From an uncultured Lachnospiraceae bacterium (GTDB lineage: Bacteria; Bacillota; Clostridia; Lachnospirales; Lachnospiraceae): DNA of 64,000 nucleotides. The notes under the pieces are model-generated. The model did no database searches and had not been told where the DNA came from. It saw only the letters and a list, made by a program, of their open reading frames with translations. A program made the position numbers and the translations under genes. Of the stretch, positions 59,963 through 64,000 are shown piece by piece. The first letter of the stretch is position 1. Each line of letters begins with the position of its first letter. The stretch lies in the NCBI GenBank assembly GCA_910578715.1, contig CAJTRL010000001.1:1-64000 (forward strand). Reading direction: 5' to 3'.

Positions 59963-61372
59963 ATGATAAAAGATAACCAGAAATACTTTAACAGGCTTCA
60001 TGTTCTCATCGATGCGCTAATCATCGTACTTTCTTATGCGCTGGCCTGGTATCTGAAATTCGCCGCTCCCTTTTCGGCCAATGACCCGGAGATAGGAGCT
60101 CTGCAATGGCAGACGTATTTTGAACTGCTTTATTTAATTGTGCCCGGCTATCTGGCGCTGTATTATTATTTTAATATGTATACGCCCAAACGGGCGACCG
60201 TGCATAAATACGAGATTTTCAACATTTTTCAAGCGAATACGGTAGGGATTATTATCCTGATGGCTGGATGGTATATGATAAAGCAGATACATTTTTCCCG
60301 TATCATGATAGCCATGTTTTATGTGATAAACATTATTCTGACGACCATAAGCCGCTCACTTATCCGTTCACTTCTCCAGTATTTCCGTGAAAAGGGTTAT
60401 AATCTGAAGTATATTCTTCTGGTCGGCTATTCCCGCGCGACGGAGGAATACATCAACAGACTGAACGCCAATCCCCAGTGGGGCTATGTGGTCCGCGGCA
60501 TTCTGGACGATTTTGTGCCGAGAGGAACGATATACAAAGGCGTTAAAGTGGTGGGGACGATAGAAAATCTGCTCTATATTTTACCGGAAAATAAACTGGA
60601 TGAAATCGCAATCACCTTATCGTTAAAAGATTATGACCGTCTGGAATACATTGTTGATTTGTGCGAGAAATCCGGCGTTCATACCAAATTTATTCCCGAC
60701 TATAACAGCCTTTTCCCAAGCAGGCCATACACGGAAGACCTGATGGGGCTGGCGGTCGTCAATATCCGCTATGTGCCGCTCACCAATACGCTGAACTGGG
60801 TTACGAAGCGTTTTATCGATATCGTCTGTTCCCTGTTTGGACTGGTTTTCTTTTCACCGATTATGCTGGCCGCCGCGATTGCGGTAAAATGCGGAAGCAA
60901 AGGCCCGGTTATCTTTAAACAGGAGCGCATCGGTCTGCACAATAAGCCTTTTATGATGTACAAGTTCCGGACAATGGAAGTGCAGAAGCCGGGAACGGAG
61001 AAGAAAGGCTGGACCGTCAAAGACGACCCGCGCGTGACTAAAGTCGGAAAGCTCCTCCGCCGGACGAGCATGGACGAGCTGCCGCAGCTTTTTAATATCC
61101 TGAAAGGAGATATGAGCGTTGTGGGGCCGAGACCGGAACGCCCCCAGTTCGTGGAACAGTTCAAGGAAGAGATTCCAAGATATATGGTAAAGCATCAGGT
61201 GCGGCCGGGTCTGACGGGATGGGCGCAGATAAACGGCTGGCGCGGCGATACATCCATCAAACGCCGGGTCGAATACGATATCTTCTATATCGAGAACTGG
61301 ACGCTTTCCTTTGATATCAAAATTATGCTGCTGACGATATTTAAAGGTTTTATAAATAAAAACGCCTATTAA
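59963..61372 (+). CDS. Undecaprenyl-phosphate sugar phosphotransferase (WbaP-like initiating enzyme)
   Basis: Transfers a sugar-1-phosphate to undecaprenyl phosphate to start the repeat unit. The 469-residue protein has four N-terminal helices and a nucleotide-binding-like domain (about 140-260). The catalytic bacterial sugar-transferase domain runs from K-R-F-I-D-I-V near 282. Motifs K-F-R-T-M near 335, D-E-L-P-Q-L near 370 and R-P-G-L-T-G-W near 412 are intact. The ATG at 59963 has GGGAGG five bases upstream; the in-frame TTG at 59933 is not supported. Confidence 0.93.
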   Translation: MIKDNQKYFNRLHVLIDALIIVLSYALAWYLKFAAPFSANDPEIGALQWQTYFELLYLIVPGYLALYYYFNMYTPKRATVHKYEIFNIFQANTVGIIILMAGWYMIKQIHFSRIMIAMFYVINIILTTISRSLIRSLLQYFREKGYNLKYILLVGYSRATEEYINRLNANPQWGYVVRGILDDFVPRGTIYKGVKVVGTIENLLYILPENKLDEIAITLSLKDYDRLEYIVDLCEKSGVHTKFIPDYNSLFPSRPYTEDLMGLAVVNIRYVPLTNTLNWVTKRFIDIVCSLFGLVFFSPIMLAAAIAVKCGSKGPVIFKQERIGLHNKPFMMYKFRTMEVQKPGTEKKGWTVKDDPRVTKVGKLLRRTSMDELPQLFNILKGDMSVVGPRPERPQFVEQFKEEIPRYMVKHQVRPGLTGWAQINGWRGDTSIKRRVEYDIFYIENWTLSFDIKIMLLTIFKGFINKNAY

Positions 61373-61442
61373 AGTCATACTACTTAATAAAATATAAAAT
61401 ATTAAGGAATTCTAAATAATTCCTGAATATGGCACAAGATTC

Positions 61443-61470
61443 TTGCAATTCTAACAAGATGTAGTATAAT
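61443..61470 (+). promoter_or_regulatory. Promoter for the LCP gene
   Basis: TTGCAA (61443-61448) and TATAAT (61465-61470) are 16 bases apart in the gap after the WbaP-like gene. Confidence 0.6.
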
Positions 61471-61568
61471 CTTGTAAGGTAGGTGTGCCATTTTGTGATA
61501 TGGAATTTGTGATTTTTATCCGGCACAGGTTTTCAGCACAGAAAAAGGGAATTGAGGGAGTACGAAAT

Positions 61569-62759
61569 ATGACAAAGAAGAGTAGAGATTCTTACGATTA
61601 CGATTATGATTACGAAGACGAAAGAAGACCCAGAAAGTCTTCTTCCAAATCATCGGGCGGAAGATACGAGGATGAACGGCCTCATAAAAAGAAAAAATCT
61701 TCCGCGAAGAAAAAGAAAGAACAGGCGAAAAAGAAACGGAGAAGAATTGTACTATTTATTGTAGAAATATTTGCACTGGTGCTTCTGGTAGGCGTTCTCT
61801 GGGTGGTACAGCAGGGTACGAAATCCGGGAAAATGGAACTGGACGAAGAGAAAATCATCGTCAACGATACGGTTAAGGAAAAAGAAGAAACGACGATGAA
61901 GGGTTACCGGAATATTGCGCTGTTCGGTGTGGATTCCACAACGGGTTCCCTGACGAAAGATACCCGGAGCGATACGATAATGATTGCTTCCATTAATCAG
62001 GATACCGGAGAGTGTAAGCTCGTTTCCGTATACCGTGATACTTATCTGAATCTGAGCAACGACACCTATAATAAATGTAACGGCGCTTATGCAAGAGGCG
62101 GCCCGGAAATGGCTATCAGTATGCTGAATCTGAACCTGGATTTGAATATCACGGATTTCGTTACGGTAGGCTTTGCGGGACTTACAGACACAATCGACGC
62201 GCTCGGCGGCGTTTATATCGATGTAAAAGATAATGAAATCAGCCATCTGAATAACTATCAGCTGTGTATTGCGGACGATTTGAAACGTTCCTATACACCG
62301 GTAACCTCTTCGGGAATGCAGCTGCTTGACGGTTTACAGGCTACCGGGTACTGCCGTGTACGTTATATTTCCGGCGGTGACTTTACGCGTGCGCAGCACC
62401 AGAGAGAGGTTCTGCAGGCGGTAGCGGAACAGGCGAAGGCGTCGCCGGCGGCGCTTCCGGAGATTGCGACCAATGTTTTCAGTGAAGTGTATACTTCGCT
62501 GGATTTGTCAGAAATTATTTCGCTTCTTGCCGATGTCACGAATTATTCGATTACGGAAACGGCCGGCTTCCCGCGGGAAGAGAACAGAACGACGGGCAAG
62601 CTCGGTGCAAAGGGCGACTGCGTTATTCCGGTGAATCTGGAAGAAAATGTAAAATGGCTGCACCAGTTCCTGTTTAACGATTATGAATATACGCCGTCTG
62701 CCATGGTTCAGGAATGCAGCAGACAGATTGAAGCTGATACGGGTAAAACTTTAAATTAA
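61569..62759 (+). CDS. LytR-CpsA-Psr (LCP) family wall-polymer ligase
   Basis: Attaches polyprenyl-linked polymer to peptidoglycan outside the membrane. The 396-residue protein has a charged, Asp/Tyr- and Lys-rich cytoplasmic start, one helix at about residues 58-80 and an LCP domain from about 110. The domain shows D-T-R-S-D-T-I-M near 135, the arginine motif V-Y-R-D-T-Y near 155 and the final C-R-V-R-Y segment near 270. The ATG at 61569 has GAGGGAG eight bases upstream. It has its own promoter, so attachment capacity may be set separately from synthesis. Confidence 0.93.
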   Translation: MTKKSRDSYDYDYDYEDERRPRKSSSKSSGGRYEDERPHKKKKSSAKKKKEQAKKKRRRIVLFIVEIFALVLLVGVLWVVQQGTKSGKMELDEEKIIVNDTVKEKEETTMKGYRNIALFGVDSTTGSLTKDTRSDTIMIASINQDTGECKLVSVYRDTYLNLSNDTYNKCNGAYARGGPEMAISMLNLNLDLNITDFVTVGFAGLTDTIDALGGVYIDVKDNEISHLNNYQLCIADDLKRSYTPVTSSGMQLLDGLQATGYCRVRYISGGDFTRAQHQREVLQAVAEQAKASPAALPEIATNVFSEVYTSLDLSEIISLLADVTNYSITETAGFPREENRTTGKLGAKGDCVIPVNLEENVKWLHQFLFNDYEYTPSAMVQECSRQIEADTGKTLN

Positions 62760-62774
62760 CTTAACGGAAAAAGC

Positions 62775-62798
62775 AAAGGGGCCTATTTCAGGCCCTTT
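62775..62798 (+). terminator. Probable terminator after the LCP gene
   Basis: AAAGGGGCC (62775-62783) pairs with GGCCCTTT (62791-62798) with one bulged G and a seven-base loop. There is no proper T-run on the plus strand, so termination may be partial. Confidence 0.45.
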
Positions 62799-62822
62799 CA
62801 TGCTATTATGGGGGAAGATATT

Positions 62823-63761
62823 TTGGAAAAAGTGGATGTTATCATCCCGACTTATAAGCCGGACCGGAAATTTTGGGATTTAATGGAAAAACTGGCGCAT
62901 CAGACGGTTCCGGTCAATAAAATCATTATTATGAATACGGAGCAGAAGTATTTTGACCGGCTGATTTACGGCACGTCTTTTTCCAAGCAATATAAAAATG
63001 TACAGGTAAAGCATCTGTCCAAGCGGGAGTTCGACCACGGCCGTACCAGAAACAACGGCGTCCGCTGTTCGGAAACGCCGATATTTGTCATGATGACACA
63101 GGACGCGGTTCCGGCGGATGAATTTCTGATAGAAGAACTGATTCGCCCGCTGGAACAGGAGAATGTAGCCGTGTCGTACGGCAGACAGCTGGCGGAAGAG
63201 AGCTGTTCGGAGACGGAGAAGTTTACAAGAGCTTTCAACTACCCGCCGGAAGAAGCGGTCAAAACCAAAGAAGATATCGAAAAACTCGGCATTAAAACTT
63301 TTTTCTGTTCCAATGTGTGCGCGGCCTATAAAAGGGATGTTTTTGACGCATTGGGCGGCTTTACCAGACATACCATATTTAATGAAGATATGATTTATGC
63401 GGCAAACGCTATTCAGGCCGGGTATGCGGTCGCCTACCAGCCGGAAGCAAAGGTATTTCATTCGCATGATTACAGCTGCGCGGAGCAGTTCCATAGAAAT
63501 TTCGATTTGGGCGTTTCCCAGGCGGAACACCCGGAAATTTTTGCGGCGGTTCCGTCCGAATCGGAGGGTATCCGGCTTGTGAAGATGACAATTGCCCATT
63601 TGAAAAAGAAAAAACTGTGGATGCAGATTCCGGGCGTCATCGTAAAAAGCGGGTTCAAATATGCCGGGTATCAGCTCGGAAAACATTATAAAAAGCTGCC
63701 AAGAAAACTGGTGGTGAAATGTTCGGCGAAGGCGAACCGGGATTACTGGCTGGTGGGATGA
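62823..63761 (+). CDS. GT2 glycosyltransferase (rhamnosyltransferase-like)
   Basis: A 312-residue GT2 enzyme starting V-D-V-I-I-P-T-Y-K-P. M-T-Q-D-A near residue 95 replaces the usual D-D/D-x-D donor motif, as in RgpF/RfbF-like rhamnosyltransferases. F-N-E-D-M near 189 provides the later acidic pair. The start is uncertain: the TTG at 62823 has GGGGGAA six bases upstream, while the in-frame ATG at 62808 has none. It follows the LCP gene and precedes glmS. Confidence 0.83.
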   Translation: MEKVDVIIPTYKPDRKFWDLMEKLAHQTVPVNKIIIMNTEQKYFDRLIYGTSFSKQYKNVQVKHLSKREFDHGRTRNNGVRCSETPIFVMMTQDAVPADEFLIEELIRPLEQENVAVSYGRQLAEESCSETEKFTRAFNYPPEEAVKTKEDIEKLGIKTFFCSNVCAAYKRDVFDALGGFTRHTIFNEDMIYAANAIQAGYAVAYQPEAKVFHSHDYSCAEQFHRNFDLGVSQAEHPEIFAAVPSESEGIRLVKMTIAHLKKKKLWMQIPGVIVKSGFKYAGYQLGKHYKKLPRKLVVKCSAKANRDYWLVG

Positions 63762-63772
63762 AGGTGGGATGA

Positions 63773-63813
63773 AGATTTTCTAAGATACCATAGAACGGTA
63801 TCTAAGAAAATCT
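63773..63813 (+). terminator. Long hairpin after the last glycosyltransferase gene
   Basis: Arms 63773-63789 and 63797-63813 pair over 17 bp with one mismatch around a seven-base loop. It stands 11 bases after the stop codon. The T-run is inside the stem rather than after it, so the terminator call is tentative. Confidence 0.5.
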
Positions 63814-63827
63814 AATCATCCCTGAAA

Positions 63828-63890
63828 GAATGGCTTCGCCATTCTTCCGGGTGGTGGGAAGAACAGGAATGGCTTCGCCATTCTTCCGGG
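63828..63890 (+). repeat. Duplicated 24-bp hairpin before glmS
   Basis: The same 24 bases occur at 63828-63851 and 63867-63890. Each holds the hairpin GAATGGC-TTC-GCCATTC followed by TTCCGGG. The copies are direct repeats 39 bases apart in the leader region of glmS. Confidence 0.85.
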
Positions 63891-63938
63891 CAGTGGAAGT
63901 AAGGGTTTGAAAGAAAGCTCGTATCAGGAGGAGATTGT

Positions 63939-64000
63939 ATGTGTGGAATTGTAGGGTATATTGGGAAGGAGCAGGCGGCGCCGATTATTCTGGACGGCCT
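63939..64000 (+). CDS. glmS: Glutamine-fructose-6-phosphate aminotransferase, start only (cut by window edge)
   Basis: The visible start M-C-G-I-V-G-Y-I-G is the N-terminal glutaminase signature of GlmS, with Cys2 as nucleophile after removal of Met. AGGAGG lies a few bases before the ATG. It makes glucosamine-6-phosphate for peptidoglycan and amino-sugar polymers. Other Ntn amidotransferases such as AsnB share M-C-G-I, but V-G-Y-I-G favours GlmS. Confidence 0.85.
   Translation, partial: MCGIVGYIGKEQAAPIILDG

Noticed and set aside
63762..63938. glmS ribozyme
   Set aside because: The region before the glmS start is occupied by simple hairpins and lacks the conserved core sequence I would expect.

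Overview
The window is chromosomal DNA of a Gram-positive member of the Clostridia, most likely Lachnospiraceae. The basis is moderate GC, AGGAGG-type ribosome sites with frequent TTG and GTG starts, an AgrB/AgrD pair, several membrane families typical of that group (DUF6044-, DUF6077- and DUF6020-like), LCP and GH25 wall proteins, and no outer-membrane export genes. No rRNA, tRNA, CRISPR array, integrase or transposase was seen. Family names come from recognising motifs by eye; no database search was run.

Layout. 1-5 kb is regulatory and sensory: an incomplete agrB/agrD pair leaving the left edge, a GHKL histidine kinase without a membrane sensor, a chemotaxis receptor and a LacI-type regulator. 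5-9.7 kb makes and uses UDP-glucuronate/galacturonate (ugd, UDP-glucuronate epimerase, GtrB-like transferase, YdjC-like deacetylase). 9.7-36.6 kb is a mosaic of short cassettes on both strands that looks like a surface-glycan decoration island. It holds three MBOAT acyltransferases, SGNH-fold partners, an acyl carrier protein, a VOC protein, a second GtrB-like transferase, GtrA, several GT-C-like membrane proteins, a radical SAM protein, a UGM-like flavoprotein and the CotH/VTC/DUF4956 trio. 37-62.8 kb is a co-directional polysaccharide assembly operon group: two membrane-anchored GH25 proteins, rfbB/rfbA/rfbC, a Wzm/Wzt ABC exporter, a frameshifted DUF6020-like protein, a methyltransferase-kinase fusion, large glycosyltransferases, phosphoglucomutase, an initiating polyprenyl-phosphate sugar transferase and an LCP ligase. 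A further glycosyltransferase and the start of glmS close the window.

How the parts fit (inference). Phosphoglucomutase and RfbA/B/C supply activated sugars. The WbaP-like enzyme starts the lipid-linked chain, the GT2 enzymes extend it, and the methyltransferase-kinase may cap it. Wzm/Wzt, whose ATPase carries a C-terminal cargo domain, exports it and the LCP protein attaches it to the wall. The upstream island would then decorate it outside the cell by O-acylation (MBOAT/SGNH) and by Gtr-type glycosylation (GtrA, GtrB and GT-C-like proteins).

Most notable signals: (1) a run of nine G that splits one membrane-protein gene into two frames, as in phase-variable loci; (2) two copies of a 175-192 nt hairpin element whose arms differ in sequence between copies yet stay complementary within each; (3) a promoter-terminator unit encoding a compact structured RNA beside a PBECR-like nuclease gene; (4) a WbdD-like methyltransferase-kinase next to a Wzt with a C-terminal domain, in a Gram-positive background.
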